A stretch of 64,000 nucleotides of DNA. Source: Pseudomonas sp. B21-040 (GTDB lineage Bacteria > Pseudomonadota > Gammaproteobacteria > Pseudomonadales > Pseudomonadaceae). The notes beneath the pieces are model-generated. The model made no database searches and was not told the origin of the DNA. It saw nothing but the letters and a program-made list of their open reading frames with translations. The position numbers were made by a program, and so were the translations under genes. Of this stretch, positions 32,706-42,304 are shown in pieces; position 1 is the first letter of the stretch, and each line of letters starts with the position of its first letter. The DNA lies in NCBI RefSeq assembly GCF_024748695.1, contig NZ_CP087176.1, positions 1,419,501 through 1,483,500 of the forward strand, given 5' to 3'.

Positions 32706-34226
32706 TCAACCACCGGCTGGAAGGTTGATGCCTGAGAAGTTAAATGACAGGTTGGAAAGTGCGTCAAACTTTTGCCTAGGGCTAGCGCCTTCATCGTAAA
32801 CGTCAAACGTAACCAACCCAGTCTCATGACCAACGATGTTTGCCACAGTAGGGCCGGGTACTCCACTGCGCAGTAGGAGGGTAACGACCATCGACCGTAC
32901 ACTGTGAAAAACGTGGTGTTTGCCGAAACCTTGTGCCGTTTTCAATCTACCGAATGCCTTGCTGAGGGAGTCGGATCGAATCCCGTACTTGTTACCGGCT
33001 GAGCTTGGTAGAAGGAAGCCATCAGTACTATCAGCGATCAGGCGTTCTACCGTGGCCGACAGGGAAGGGTGAACAGGTATTTCTCTGATACCGGCAACAG
33101 TCTTACTGTCGTCAATCTTGAAACTTAGAACGCCTTCAACTTTCACCACTGATTCTTTCCGAAGCTGAGCAAGCTCCTCGATACGGCAGCCCGTGTGGGC
33201 ACCCAGCATGATCAAGTCGCACAACGTCTGGTTACCGTCTGCTAGGGCGACTCCGTACAGGTATTCAATCTGCTCTGGGGCGAACGCCTTGCGGGCTGCA
33301 TCTGCCTTGGCCTTACCACGCACCTTGGGAAGTTCTTGGCCTTTGAACGGGTTGTCCAGTCCCAGGTGCAACTCTTGCCAGCGCGCATCATTCTTCGTTG
33401 CCCACCGCCAGAACGTTGAACCTGCTAACAAGTATTGAGCTTTGGTCTTGCTCGATAGATTGAGCGTTTCCAGCCACGAGGCAATGGTCGCACTGGTCAG
33501 CGATGAACCTTGATCACGGAGGTAATCAGACAGTTTGGTGAGCTTGCTTTCCTGCTGGTCAATGGTCTTGGCCGCAATACTGTCTTTCACCCGGTGAGCT
33601 CGGAACTGTTCCAAACGGCGATCTGTAATAGGTGAAACTGGTTTGTAGCTTGTTGGGTTAATGATCAACTCACGAGCTTCCTCCGACTCAAGCTGAGAAA
33701 GTTTGTATTTGTCTTTGGCGAGTAACACCATAAAGTCAGCAGTGAATTGAGAACCACCCAACACGGCATCGACAGTTGAGGAAGGTTCTCGTTTGAAGGC
33801 AGCCTTCATGACCTCTACATATTCGCTAGGGATTGGTTGCCCCGGTTGTTTACCGGACCATGGTAACTCTTGTGCAGGGACGTCCAACTGGTACGCACCA
33901 GAGAGGAAATCTGAACCTTTTGACGGGTTCTTTATCGCGTCTAGCAAACGTGCATTTATCTTCTGTTCCAGCGTCAAACCTCTGTCTGCCAGTTCGGGGC
34001 GCCACTGGTCAGCCACTGTGAGCTTTTGTTCCTTCGCCGCCGCAATTTGAGCTTTCCACTGGGCAAGGATTGGCAGTCGTCTATCCATAGCTTCAGCTTT
34101 GTTGCTGGTGCCCGTGGTCTTGATCAGCTTGGTGCGACCACCAAAGGCATGACGAACGCCGGCTGGTACTGCCATACGAACATACCAAGTGCTTTCGCCG
34201 GGTTTCTGTACAAGGTGAGTCGCCAT
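32706..34226 (-). CDS. Tyrosine site-specific integrase
   Basis: A 506-residue phage-type integrase. The catalytic set is complete: Arg348 in HTGCRIEELAQLR, Lys375, His441 and Arg444 in HSVRS, His467 in GHETG and nucleophile Tyr477 in FDVYDEG. A core-binding domain precedes it. The start is 99 bases from attR, so it reads inward from the right end, and it presumably recombines the 20-base tRNA-Ser repeat. The N-terminal 200 residues are longer than in lambda Int, as in the large Pseudomonas island integrases. Confidence 0.95.
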   Translation of the reverse strand: MATHLVQKPGESTWYVRMAVPAGVRHAFGGRTKLIKTTGTSNKAEAMDRRLPILAQWKAQIAAAKEQKLTVADQWRPELADRGLTLEQKINARLLDAIKNPSKGSDFLSGAYQLDVPAQELPWSGKQPGQPIPSEYVEVMKAAFKREPSSTVDAVLGGSQFTADFMVLLAKDKYKLSQLESEEARELIINPTSYKPVSPITDRRLEQFRAHRVKDSIAAKTIDQQESKLTKLSDYLRDQGSSLTSATIASWLETLNLSSKTKAQYLLAGSTFWRWATKNDARWQELHLGLDNPFKGQELPKVRGKAKADAARKAFAPEQIEYLYGVALADGNQTLCDLIMLGAHTGCRIEELAQLRKESVVKVEGVLSFKIDDSKTVAGIREIPVHPSLSATVERLIADSTDGFLLPSSAGNKYGIRSDSLSKAFGRLKTAQGFGKHHVFHSVRSMVVTLLLRSGVPGPTVANIVGHETGLVTFDVYDEGASPRQKFDALSNLSFNFSGINLPAGG

Positions 34227-34242
34227 GCTGATAGGTCTCTAT

Positions 34243-34266
34243 TTTGACCACTCAATTTGACCACTC
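34243..34266 (+). repeat. Right arm-type repeats (TTTGACCACTC units)
   Basis: TTTGACCACTCA at 34243-34254 and TTTGACCACTC at 34256-34266 repeat the left-end pair in the same orientation and 13-base phase, ending about 59 bases before attR. Confidence 0.7.
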
Positions 34267-34325
34267 TTGAGGCTGTAAGCCAAGAAATACCGTGTTCTGC
34301 GGGCTGTAGGTCTGAAATCGGAGAC

Positions 34326-34345
34326 TCCCTATCTCTCCGCCATTA
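34326..34345 (+). repeat. Attachment site attR
   Basis: Exact 20-base copy of the tRNA-Ser 3' end (TCCCTATCTCTCCGCCATTA), marking the right boundary of the island. Confidence 0.93.
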
Positions 34346-34353
34346 CATATACG

Positions 34354-34381
34354 AAAAAGCCCTGATTATTCAGGGCTTTTT
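34354..34381 (+). terminator. Original tRNA-Ser terminator, now beyond attR
   Basis: AAAAAGCCCTGA and TCAGGGCTTTTT form a 12-base stem around TTAT. It starts 8 bases after attR, the place expected for the terminator of the uninterrupted tRNA gene. Confidence 0.85.
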
Positions 34382-34604
34382 CGTTTCTGTGTTTCTGAAA
34401 AAATCCCGGCCCCTACTTTTTTGGACCAGCATGGCTTTGTGCTTTCGCGGACTCCCCTCCGGGCTCCCTGAATGGAATGAAGAGTGATGAGTTTCACAGG
34501 GTAAATAGAGAATCCAAAGCAACGGCTACAACATTGATTTTAGTCAATAAAATGACAAGAACAGTGCTGTAAACAGCACATCAACCTTATGGGGATGATG
34601 TGTT
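34382..34604. other. Intergenic region right of the island
   Basis: These 223 bases are chromosomal and non-coding. A small CAGTGCTG...CAGCAC hairpin lies at about 34563-34580. It probably contains the promoter of the following small gene, which I cannot place. Confidence 0.35.
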
Positions 34605-34916
34605 ATGTACGAGTCCAACCAGACAGCCAGAGTTATCTGCAATGATCGTGAACTAGCCGATCAATTGCGCCCTCTCTTGGTTCAGATAGCGCCAGATTGC
34701 GAGGTGCTGAGCGCGCCGGGTAATTGCACTGCCGCGCCGTTTTGCCGCTGGCTCGGTGAAGGGCAATTGGGACCAACCGGGCGGATACAGTCCGCTTTGC
34801 TCGAAGCTACAGAGGTTTTAGAGCAGACAAGACATGCCTTCAAATCTCGCGAACTGGGGTTGCTACGACGACGATTGCAGGCATTGCTAGATAAATTGTC
34901 AGACAGCCCAGAATGA
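34605..34916 (+). CDS. Hypothetical protein
   Basis: A 103-residue soluble protein with four cysteines or so in the first half (VICNDRELADQLRPLL, CEVLSAPGNCTAAPFCRWL) and a helical, charged C-terminus. No family is recognised. GGGGATGATG precedes the ATG. A strong terminator follows at 34996. Confidence 0.6.
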   Translation: MYESNQTARVICNDRELADQLRPLLVQIAPDCEVLSAPGNCTAAPFCRWLGEGQLGPTGRIQSALLEATEVLEQTRHAFKSRELGLLRRRLQALLDKLSDSPE

Positions 34917-34995
34917 TGTAAATATGCCATTAGTAGGTTCCGCCCAAGGCGGGGGCCGGCTTTGCCGAGCAGGACAATGGGCCTGGAAGACGAAG

Positions 34996-35047
34996 CGCCG
35001 TGACAACCAGTTCTGGTCAAGAACTGGTTGTCACGGCGTTTTTTTTT
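34996..35047 (+). terminator. Strong Rho-independent terminator
   Basis: A perfect 19-base stem (34996-35014 with 35020-35038, 5-base loop) is followed by nine T residues. It separates the small gene from the globin-coupled cyclase gene. Confidence 0.93.
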
Positions 35048-35087
35048 GTCAGTAAAAAGTCATCCGTACAAACACCGGGGAGTGAGA

Positions 35088-37307
35088 ATGAAGGTGACAC
35101 AAGATCTGACGGAGTTGCTCAGGCGCATCCGTCTCGATCACGAGGAGATCGTCGAGCGTTTCCGCTTTCTCGACTGGAGTGCCGAAGATGGCGAACGTCT
35201 CGGCGCAGCAGCCCCGCATATGGCCTCGGCTCAGCAGGCTTTCGTTGATCATTTGTACGGTCACTTGGCGAAATTTCCTACTCCGTCTGTGCTGCTTCGC
35301 GCACCGGACGTCACCGCCCGACTGAAGCACAGCCAGGTCGAGTATTACCAGTGTTTGTGGGGCGGGCCTTACGATGACGAGTACGTCAACGGCCGTCTGC
35401 GCATCGGTGTGATCCACCAGCAGGTCGGCCTGGAGTTGAAGTGGTATCTGGGCGCCTATCGTCTATACCTCAACGACATGCTTGCAAGTGTGTTCGGCGA
35501 CTGCCAAAACACCACGCTCTATTCAAGTCTGTTGAAAGCGGTTTTTTTCGACATGACTCTGGCCATCGACACTTACAGTGCGGCCCAGCACAAGGCTCTG
35601 GAGGACAGTGAGGCTCGCTTCGCCCGAGCGCTACGCGGTGCCAACGACGGTATCTGGGATTGGCATGTCGATCTGGATCGACTGTATGTTTCCGAACGCT
35701 GGGCCAACATGCTCGGCCTCAGCCGCGACAGCGTCGGCGAGAGTAGCGCCAGTTGGTTCGGTCGTGTGCATCCGGACGACTTGCCGGATTTTCGCCAAGC
35801 CATCGATGCCCATTTACAGGGGCAGACTTCCTTTGTTCACCATGAGTACCGCATCCGCCAAAACAACGGTGGCTATATTTGGGTACTGGTGCGTGGGGTC
35901 GCCGAAGCGACGACACCGGGCCAACTGCGCATGGCCGGTTCACAGACCGATATCAGTGCAAAAAAGGATGTCGAGCAGCGCCTTAAACATGCCGCCCACC
36001 ATGACCCGCTGACCGGCTTGGCCAACCGAACGCGCCTTGATGAGCAAATGCAGAAAACCTTCATGAAACAGCGCAAGGGAGGTGTCCAGGAGGCGCTGCT
36101 GTTCATCGACCTCGACCGCTTCAAGTTGATCAACGATAGCCTTGGCCACAACGTCGGTGATCGAGTGCTGGTAGAAGTGGCACAGCGCTTGAGAGACTCT
36201 CTGCGCCCCAGTGATCAGCTATTCCGCTTCGGCGGAGATGAATTCATCGTATTGCTTCATGAACTCACTTGCGGCCGCGACGCCGAGCAAATATCCCAGC
36301 GCATTCTCGACAACCTGCATCAACCGCTGCACATGGACGGTAGGACCCTGGTGGTCAGTGCCAGCATCGGGATCGCGCCATTACATGATAACGGCAAGGC
36401 GCTGGATGTCCTCCAGGCCGCCGACCTGGCCCTCTACAGAGCCAAGTCTGCCGGCAAGGCGCGGTTCGCCCACTACAGCGAGGCGTTGCAAGACACCGCA
36501 CAGCACCATCTGGAGTTGGAGTCCGCTCTGGGCCAAGCGCTGAAACACAATGAATTCGAACTGCACTACCAGCCGATCTATCGTCTTGATCAAGGGGCAC
36601 CCCTCGTGTCTGGGGTCGAAGCGCTGTTGCGGTGGCGCCATGGCGAACGCTTGATCTCACCACTGGAGTTCATCCCGGCGCTGGAGGAGTCGGGGGAAAT
36701 CATCCCCGTCGGCGAATGGGTATTGCGCCAAGCCTGTCAGCAGACCCGCCTCTGGCAACTGGCCGGTCATGAAAGCCTGCGTTGTTCGGTCAACATCTCC
36801 AGCCTCCAATTGCAACAAGTCGACTTCATCCTCCGGCTAATCGACATCTTGCAAGAAAGCGGCCTGCCACCCGCCAGCCTGATCCTGGAGATTACTGAAA
36901 GCCAACTGATGCACGACGACGAGGACACATTGGCCTGTCTGAACGAATTGGCCAGCCTTGGCGTGTTGTTGGCGCTGGACGATTTTGGCACCGGTTACTC
37001 CTCGCTTGGCTATCTCACGCGCTTTCCGCTGCACATCCTCAAGCTGGATAAAAGCTTCATCGGCGGCATCCCGTACGACCACAAAAAGAGCGCGATCAGC
37101 CAGGCGATCATCGGCCTCGGCTGTAGCCTGGGCCTGGAAGTGGTGGCTGAGGGCATCGAGAGCCCGGCACAACTCGACTTTGTGATCAGTGAAGGCTGCC
37201 ACTACGGCCAAGGCTACTGGTTCAGCCGAGCACGACCGGCTGCGCAGATGCAACGGTTATTCAGCGGCGAAGACAGTTTCGAGGGGCTTGGGTGCCCGTT
37301 GCAGTAA
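35088..37307 (+). CDS. Globin-coupled PAS-GGDEF-EAL cyclic-di-GMP protein
   Basis: About 739 residues. An N-terminal sensor-globin (protoglobin) domain (about residues 1-155, with the HLYGHLAKFPTPS and LKWYLGAYRLYLNDM helices) is followed by a PAS domain (about 170-295), a GGDEF domain with FRFGGDEF near residue 380 and an EAL domain with VEALLRWRHGE near residue 511 and DDFGTGYSS downstream. Both catalytic signatures look intact, so it may make and break cyclic-di-GMP in response to oxygen or other haem ligands. The ATG at 35088 follows GGGGAGTGAG; an in-frame TTG upstream lies in the terminator. Confidence 0.93.
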   Translation: MKVTQDLTELLRRIRLDHEEIVERFRFLDWSAEDGERLGAAAPHMASAQQAFVDHLYGHLAKFPTPSVLLRAPDVTARLKHSQVEYYQCLWGGPYDDEYVNGRLRIGVIHQQVGLELKWYLGAYRLYLNDMLASVFGDCQNTTLYSSLLKAVFFDMTLAIDTYSAAQHKALEDSEARFARALRGANDGIWDWHVDLDRLYVSERWANMLGLSRDSVGESSASWFGRVHPDDLPDFRQAIDAHLQGQTSFVHHEYRIRQNNGGYIWVLVRGVAEATTPGQLRMAGSQTDISAKKDVEQRLKHAAHHDPLTGLANRTRLDEQMQKTFMKQRKGGVQEALLFIDLDRFKLINDSLGHNVGDRVLVEVAQRLRDSLRPSDQLFRFGGDEFIVLLHELTCGRDAEQISQRILDNLHQPLHMDGRTLVVSASIGIAPLHDNGKALDVLQAADLALYRAKSAGKARFAHYSEALQDTAQHHLELESALGQALKHNEFELHYQPIYRLDQGAPLVSGVEALLRWRHGERLISPLEFIPALEESGEIIPVGEWVLRQACQQTRLWQLAGHESLRCSVNISSLQLQQVDFILRLIDILQESGLPPASLILEITESQLMHDDEDTLACLNELASLGVLLALDDFGTGYSSLGYLTRFPLHILKLDKSFIGGIPYDHKKSAISQAIIGLGCSLGLEVVAEGIESPAQLDFVISEGCHYGQGYWFSRARPAAQMQRLFSGEDSFEGLGCPLQ

Positions 37308-37352
37308 GCACAGCAGGCACCCAGCGGTATCCATCAGCTAAGGAGGCAAATA

Positions 37353-38942
37353 ATGAAAATCAATCTTCCGGTCAGTGGTCGTGCTGTCGAGTTCAGCGTC
37401 GATGCGAACATTATTTCAACTACCAATCCCAAGGGCGCCCTCACTTACGTCAATCCGGATTTCATCAACATCAGCGGATTCAGTGAGGCCGAGTTGGTCG
37501 GCGTCAATCACAACATCGTGCGTCATCCGGATATGCCGCCAGAAGCCTTCGCACACCTGTGGCAGACCCTCAAGGCCGGACGCTCGTGGATGGGCCTTGT
37601 AAAAAATCGTTGTAAAAACGGTGACCACTACTGGGTCAACGCCTACGTCACGCCGATGCAGCGCAATGGTGAAATAGTAGAGTACCAGTCGGTTCGAACG
37701 CTCCCGCCGAAAGCACTGGTATTCGCCGCCGAACATCTCTATGCACAGTTGCGCAACGGTAAAAAAATACGCTACCTGACGCCGTCACGACTGTCTGTCG
37801 GCATGCGCGTAGCACTCGCCGGCACCGGGCTGAACCTACTCGGTTTTACCGTCCTTGGCATGGTCGGTGCCCTCGCCTGGAACATGGTGGTTATCGCTGC
37901 GCCACTACTCAGTTTGTTGCTCGCAGGCATGCTGCGCTACAGCCTGCGCCCCTTGGACGCCCTTGCCAGAAAAGCTAAAAATATCGCCGATAACCCACTA
38001 AGCCAAATGCTCTACAGCGGCCGCAGCGACCAATTTGGACAGATCGATTTCACCCTGAAAATGCTTGAAGCCGAGACGCTGGCAGTCGTCGGCCGCATTG
38101 CCGACTCGGCCCGTCAACTGAACAAAGAAGCCGAAGAGCTCGTCGCCGCAGTGGACAACAACAACTGCGCGACCCTACAGCAGCAAGGGGAAACTGCTCA
38201 GGTGTCCAGCGCCATAACCCAGATGGCCAGCAGTGTGCAGGAAGTGGCGCGCAACGCTCAGCTCACCGCCAGCGCCGCGAGTCTGGCCAATCAAGAAACC
38301 GACCGAGGTCGACAACTGGTCGAGCAAACCCGCCAGCACATCGACAGCCTCGCCAGCGAGGTGCAACAGAGCGGCGCAGTGATTTATCAACTGGAACAAC
38401 ATAGCCAGGAAATCAACCGTGTAGTCGAGGTCATCCAAAGCATCGCCGAACAGACAAACCTGCTCGCCCTCAACGCCGCTATCGAGGCCGCTCGCGCCGG
38501 CGAGGCTGGGCGTGGTTTCGCCGTGGTCGCCGACGAGGTGCGCGGGCTGGCTACGCGCACCCAGCAATCCACCGCAGAAATCCAGGGAACCATCAATACC
38601 TTACGGCGTTCCACGGGGGATGCGGTGGTCGCGATGCAGCGTAGCCACAGCAAGGCCGAAACCAGTGTTGAACAGGCACTGTTTGCCGCCCGGGCGCTGG
38701 ATGGGATCACCCAACGAGTCGGTGAAATAAGCGACATGAGTGTGCAAATAGCCACCGCCGTGGAGGAGCAGAGCGCGGTAGGTGACAGTATCCAGTGCAA
38801 CCTGAAAAGTATCAGTCAAGCCACCCAAAGTAACGTGCTTGCCAGTAGCCAGAGCCACACGACTGCTGCCCATGTCGCCAAACTGGCCGAGCGCCTTCAA
38901 CTGCTGGCGGCGCAATTCTGGGGACGTTCACGCAATGAATGA
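37353..38942 (+). CDS. Aer-like PAS chemoreceptor
   Basis: A 529-residue methyl-accepting-type receptor of the Aer class. A PAS domain (residues about 10-115, with [17 protein letters not shown] and [18 protein letters not shown]) precedes two close membrane helices (about 150-190), a HAMP-like linker and a cytoplasmic signalling domain with the conserved hairpin [20 protein letters not shown]. Such proteins sense redox or oxygen through PAS-bound FAD. It lies 45 bases after the globin sensor gene, suggesting co-expression of two oxygen-related sensors. Confidence 0.92.
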   Translation: MKINLPVSGRAVEFSVDANIISTTNPKGALTYVNPDFINISGFSEAELVGVNHNIVRHPDMPPEAFAHLWQTLKAGRSWMGLVKNRCKNGDHYWVNAYVTPMQRNGEIVEYQSVRTLPPKALVFAAEHLYAQLRNGKKIRYLTPSRLSVGMRVALAGTGLNLLGFTVLGMVGALAWNMVVIAAPLLSLLLAGMLRYSLRPLDALARKAKNIADNPLSQMLYSGRSDQFGQIDFTLKMLEAETLAVVGRIADSARQLNKEAEELVAAVDNNNCATLQQQGETAQVSSAITQMASSVQEVARNAQLTASAASLANQETDRGRQLVEQTRQHIDSLASEVQQSGAVIYQLEQHSQEINRVVEVIQSIAEQTNLLALNAAIEAARAGEAGRGFAVVADEVRGLATRTQQSTAEIQGTINTLRRSTGDAVVAMQRSHSKAETSVEQALFAARALDGITQRVGEISDMSVQIATAVEEQSAVGDSIQCNLKSISQATQSNVLASSQSHTTAAHVAKLAERLQLLAAQFWGRSRNE

Positions 38943-39204
38943 CGAGTTCGAGTTGGCTGAAAAGCTCCCACCGCCAAGACTGACAGGGCTAGATAACCAA
39001 GTATTGAAGTTTTCCCGTCACTGGTATTTGAGTGGTGTCTATCTGCGCTGTACGTCCTGTGGCAGCGGGCAAAAAGCCAGTGAAGCCAACTTGCCATTCC
39101 CCCATGAGAGCAGTTGTCTTCGCGCGGACCCCCAGCACTACCCGTGGCATGATCTTGCCCGCATCCTGCATTGGGTACCGAGCGAAGATGTCGTTTATAT
39201 CTAG
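38935..39204 (+). CDS. Small cysteine-containing hypothetical protein
   Basis: An 89-residue protein starting inside the last codons of the chemoreceptor gene (8-base overlap). It has CTSCGSGQ and a later cysteine ([11 protein letters not shown]), a possible metal-binding set, but no family is recognised. The coupling to the receptor suggests it is made with it. Upstream in-frame starts lie deep in the receptor gene and are rejected. Confidence 0.65.
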   Translation: MNDEFELAEKLPPPRLTGLDNQVLKFSRHWYLSGVYLRCTSCGSGQKASEANLPFPHESSCLRADPQHYPWHDLARILHWVPSEDVVYI

Positions 39205-39322
39205 GGCTAACCCGGGACGTTCCAGATCGTGAGGCGCATGCCTGACGACAACAGAAACAAGACACCTCCACGTCATTAGCTATCATGCACACAGAGCAAA
39301 TCACCGGATAGCGGGGGAGTGC

Positions 39323-39655
39323 ATGAACAAATGGCAACGGTTTTGGTTGGGAGTGAAGCTGGCTGCAGCCGTAGCGGCCTGTGCGGCTGCTGGTTTCCAG
39401 GCTTTTTACTACATGCTGGACAGCCCTGACGCCACGGGAATACATCCGTTGAGCATTCTGGTGACCGGGCTGATCTTCGGCTTCATCATTTTTGGATTCC
39501 TTTCACTGATTGAAAGGACGGTGAAGCGTTTAGTGGCCCGTTTTGTCCCTGCCAAGCCCGCGCCTCAAGCGGAGCATGAGAACGATGTGGCGCTGACTGA
39601 GGAACAAACGTTGATACTGCCCGCTGGTGATTCAACCCAGCAGAAACAACGGTGA
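39323..39655 (+). CDS. Small membrane hypothetical protein
   Basis: A 110-residue protein with two membrane helices (about residues 9-31 and 43-63) and a soluble acidic tail. GGGGGAG lies before the ATG. No function can be assigned. Confidence 0.65.
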   Translation: MNKWQRFWLGVKLAAAVAACAAAGFQAFYYMLDSPDATGIHPLSILVTGLIFGFIIFGFLSLIERTVKRLVARFVPAKPAPQAEHENDVALTEEQTLILPAGDSTQQKQR

Positions 39656-39676
39656 GAGGGTGTTATTCAGCCCCTC

Positions 39677-40294
39677 TCAAAACGTCGGCGGCGTCACCAC
39701 CCAAATCACCACCGCATCCACATCTCCAGGGTTCCCATACCGATGCGGTTCCTGGCTGGAAAAGCTGAAACTATCGCCTTCACCCAGCAAAAAGTGCCGC
39801 TCCCCGACCCACAACTCAAAACTCCCCGACAGCAAATACCCCGCTTCTTCCCCTTCATGGCTATAACTCTGCTGGCTATAAGTCCCAGGGGGAAACCGCG
39901 AATGCAGCATTTCCAATTGTCGATTCGGCTGTGGTGTCAGCAGGTGATCAACGATGCCGTCTTCGTAATGCACGCTCATCCGGGAGTTTTTACGCACCAC
40001 GATGCCGTCATCCTCCGGCGCCGTTTGCGTTTCGCTGGCAAAGAACCATTGAATGGTCACGCCCAGACTCCGGGCGATGTTGAACAGGGCCGGAATGGAA
40101 GGGTAGGCGAGGTTGCGTTCGAGCTGGCTGATGTACCCCGCCGTCAATTCGCTCATCTGCGCCAATTCGGCCAGGGTCATGCCCCGGCGTTTACGCAACC
40201 CACGAATTCGCGTGCCGAGGAAGTGCGGCTCAGCGCTGGCGCTGTCCAGTGTGGACGCGCCGGTGGCAGGCTGCATCTTGCTGCTGTTGCTCAT
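39677..40294 (-). CDS. XRE-cupin transcriptional regulator (PuuR-like)
   Basis: A 205-residue regulator. A helix-turn-helix at about residues 25-80 (RIRGLRKRRGMTLAELAQMS, TAGYISQLERNLAYPS) is joined to a C-terminal cupin sensor domain with HSREGEEAGYLLSG-like core. Family members control polyamine or amino-acid catabolism. The ATG at 40294 follows GGAGCACGCC; an upstream in-frame start is weaker. It follows the flavoenzyme gene on the same strand and probably controls the surrounding cluster. Confidence 0.88.
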   Translation of the reverse strand: MSNSSKMQPATGASTLDSASAEPHFLGTRIRGLRKRRGMTLAELAQMSELTAGYISQLERNLAYPSIPALFNIARSLGVTIQWFFASETQTAPEDDGIVVRKNSRMSVHYEDGIVDHLLTPQPNRQLEMLHSRFPPGTYSQQSYSHEGEEAGYLLSGSFELWVGERHFLLGEGDSFSFSSQEPHRYGNPGDVDAVVIWVVTPPTF

Positions 40295-40342
40295 GGCGTG
40301 CTCCAAACCGGGATCTGTCAAAACCCCGGAGTATAAACAGCC

Positions 40343-42304
40343 TTAAAGCTCCCAGGCGACTTTCAAACCTTCGTAAATGGCTTCTTCGGCGGTACGCGGG
40401 GCGAGGCAGTCGCCGATGCGTCGAAACTCCACCAGGCCTTGCAGTTCTGCGCCGAGGGTGTCGACCGGTTGATGGCCCTGGCAGAGCACCAGGGTGTCGA
40501 TGTTTTCGAAGATCATCGGTTCGCCGCTGGCGGTGTGTTGCAGGTAGACGGTGTTGTCGTCGCAGCCATACAGGCGGGCGTAGGGGGTGATCGGGATGCC
40601 AAGTTTGTGCAGTTCGCCGGCCAGTTGATCGCGCACGTACAGCGGCAGGTTTTCCCCGCAATGGGTGCCGTTGACCGCCAGTTGCACTTGATGCCCGGCG
40701 CGTACCAAGCGTTCGGCGATGCCGGGGCCGATCCAGTCGCAGCGCCAGTCGACCACCACCACGGAGCGGCCGATTGGCACTTCCTCGCGCAGCACTTGCC
40801 AGGCGTCGACCACCTGCAATTCGCCGCCGCGCTCGAACGCTGGCCAGTACGGCTCGGCGCCGGTGGCGACGATCACTACGTCCGGCCGTTCGCGTTCCAC
40901 CAGCGCGCGGTCGACGCGGGTGTTGCGCACGACGCGCACGCCGGCCAGTTCCATTTCACGTTGCAGGTTGGTGCTGGCGCCGCCGAATTCGCTGCGCCGG
41001 GGCAGCAGTTGCGCGAGCAATACCTGGCCGCCGAGTTGCGAACTGGCTTCGTAAAGGGTCACGTCATGTCCGCGCTGAGCGGCCACGGCAGCGGCTTTCA
41101 TCCCGGCTGGGCCGCCGCCGGCGATCATGATGCGTTTACGTTGCCCCGTCATTTGCCGCTGGCCGAAAATCAGCTCGCGCCCGGTTTCCGGGTGCTGGAT
41201 GCAGGAGATCGGCAAGCCTTTGTGGAAGTGACCGATGCACGCCTGATTGCAGGCGATGCAGGCGCGCACATCTTCGAGGTGGCCGGTGTCGGTCTTGTTG
41301 GGCATTTGCGGGTCGCAGATCAGGGCGCGGGTCATGCCGCAAACGTCGGCCTGACCGCGGGACAGAATCAACTCGGCCTCCTGCGGCTGGTTGATGCGCC
41401 CGGTCACGAACAGCGGAATCGACAGGCAGGCCTTGAACGTTCCGGCTTCCTTCGCCAGATACGCGGCCTCGATCGCCATCGGCGGCACGATATGCACCGC
41501 GCCACCCAAGGATGCCGAGGTGCCCGCGACGATGTGCACGTAATCCAAACTCGGTTGCAGCAATTGCACGGCCGACAAGGACTCGTCTTCAGTCAGCCCC
41601 TCGGGATCGCGCTCATCGGCGGAGATGCGCAGACCGATAATGAAGTGTTCATCGGTGCTGGCGCGCACGGCGGCAATCACTTCGCGCAAAAAGCGCAGGC
41701 GCTGCTCCAGGTCGCCGTTGTAGCCATCGGTGCGACGGTTGACCCGCGGGTTGATGAACTGCGCCGGCAGGTAACCATGGCTGGCGACCACTTCCACTCC
41801 GTCGATCCCGGCCTGATGCAAACGCCGGGCGGCGGCGGCATAACCGGCGACAATCTCGTCGATCATCGCCTGATCCAGCGCACGCGGCATCACCCGGAAT
41901 CGTTCGTTAGGCACCGCCGAAGCCGAGTAGGCGACCGCCAGCAGACCATCGCTAGACTCCATGATTTCCCGACCCGGATGGAAGATCTGCGACAGCACCA
42001 CGGTGCCATGTGCATGGCAACGCTCAGCGATTTTGCGATATCCCTCGATGCAGGCATCGTCAGTGGCCATCAGCACGTGCGAGGTGTACCGCGCACTGTC
42101 ATGCACCCCGGCCACTTGCAACACGATCAGCCCGACACCGCCTTCGGCTCGTGCGGTGTGGTAGGCGATCAGCTGCTCATTGACCAGGTTGTCGGTGGGC
42201 ATCGAGGTGTCGTGACCGCTGGACATGATGCGGTTTTTCAGGCGTTTGCCCCGCAACTGCAAGGGTTCGAACAGGTGTGCAAAAGCGGCGGAAGAGGACG
42301 GCAT
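40343..42304 (-). CDS. NADH:flavin oxidoreductase with Fe-S and FAD domains (FadH/TMADH class)
   Basis: A 653-residue three-part flavoenzyme. The N-terminal FMN-binding TIM barrel (residues about 10-330) is followed by a 4Fe-4S motif CIACNQAC...C and an FAD/NAD domain beginning IMIAGGGPAGMKAA. The class includes 2,4-dienoyl-CoA reductase, trimethylamine and dimethylamine dehydrogenases and histamine dehydrogenase. The substrate cannot be read from sequence alone; neighbours (polyamine-type binding protein, cupin regulator) favour an amine or related small molecule. Confidence 0.9.
   Translation of the reverse strand: MPSSSAAFAHLFEPLQLRGKRLKNRIMSSGHDTSMPTDNLVNEQLIAYHTARAEGGVGLIVLQVAGVHDSARYTSHVLMATDDACIEGYRKIAERCHAHGTVVLSQIFHPGREIMESSDGLLAVAYSASAVPNERFRVMPRALDQAMIDEIVAGYAAAARRLHQAGIDGVEVVASHGYLPAQFINPRVNRRTDGYNGDLEQRLRFLREVIAAVRASTDEHFIIGLRISADERDPEGLTEDESLSAVQLLQPSLDYVHIVAGTSASLGGAVHIVPPMAIEAAYLAKEAGTFKACLSIPLFVTGRINQPQEAELILSRGQADVCGMTRALICDPQMPNKTDTGHLEDVRACIACNQACIGHFHKGLPISCIQHPETGRELIFGQRQMTGQRKRIMIAGGGPAGMKAAAVAAQRGHDVTLYEASSQLGGQVLLAQLLPRRSEFGGASTNLQREMELAGVRVVRNTRVDRALVERERPDVVIVATGAEPYWPAFERGGELQVVDAWQVLREEVPIGRSVVVVDWRCDWIGPGIAERLVRAGHQVQLAVNGTHCGENLPLYVRDQLAGELHKLGIPITPYARLYGCDDNTVYLQHTASGEPMIFENIDTLVLCQGHQPVDTLGAELQGLVEFRRIGDCLAPRTAEEAIYEGLKVAWEL

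Larger units (their letters stand above)
26009..34345. mobile_element. Integrative island in tRNA-Ser(CGA)
   Basis: An 8.3 kb element bounded by 20-base direct repeats of the tRNA 3' end and its flank. It encodes a tyrosine integrase next to the right repeat, a serine recombinase near the left, and about nine other genes with AT-richer base use (for example 20 G+C in the 60 bases at 28501-28560). No phage structural, conjugation or replication genes are recognisable, so it is a small integrative element or satellite rather than a prophage or complete ICE. Confidence 0.88.

Noticed and set aside
26009..34345. Prophage
   Set aside because: No capsid, tail, lysis or packaging gene is recognisable; only integration genes and small unknown genes are present.
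34257..34487. 76-codon frame across attR
   Set aside because: It spans the att repeat and host terminator, has no ribosome site and would be a junction artefact.
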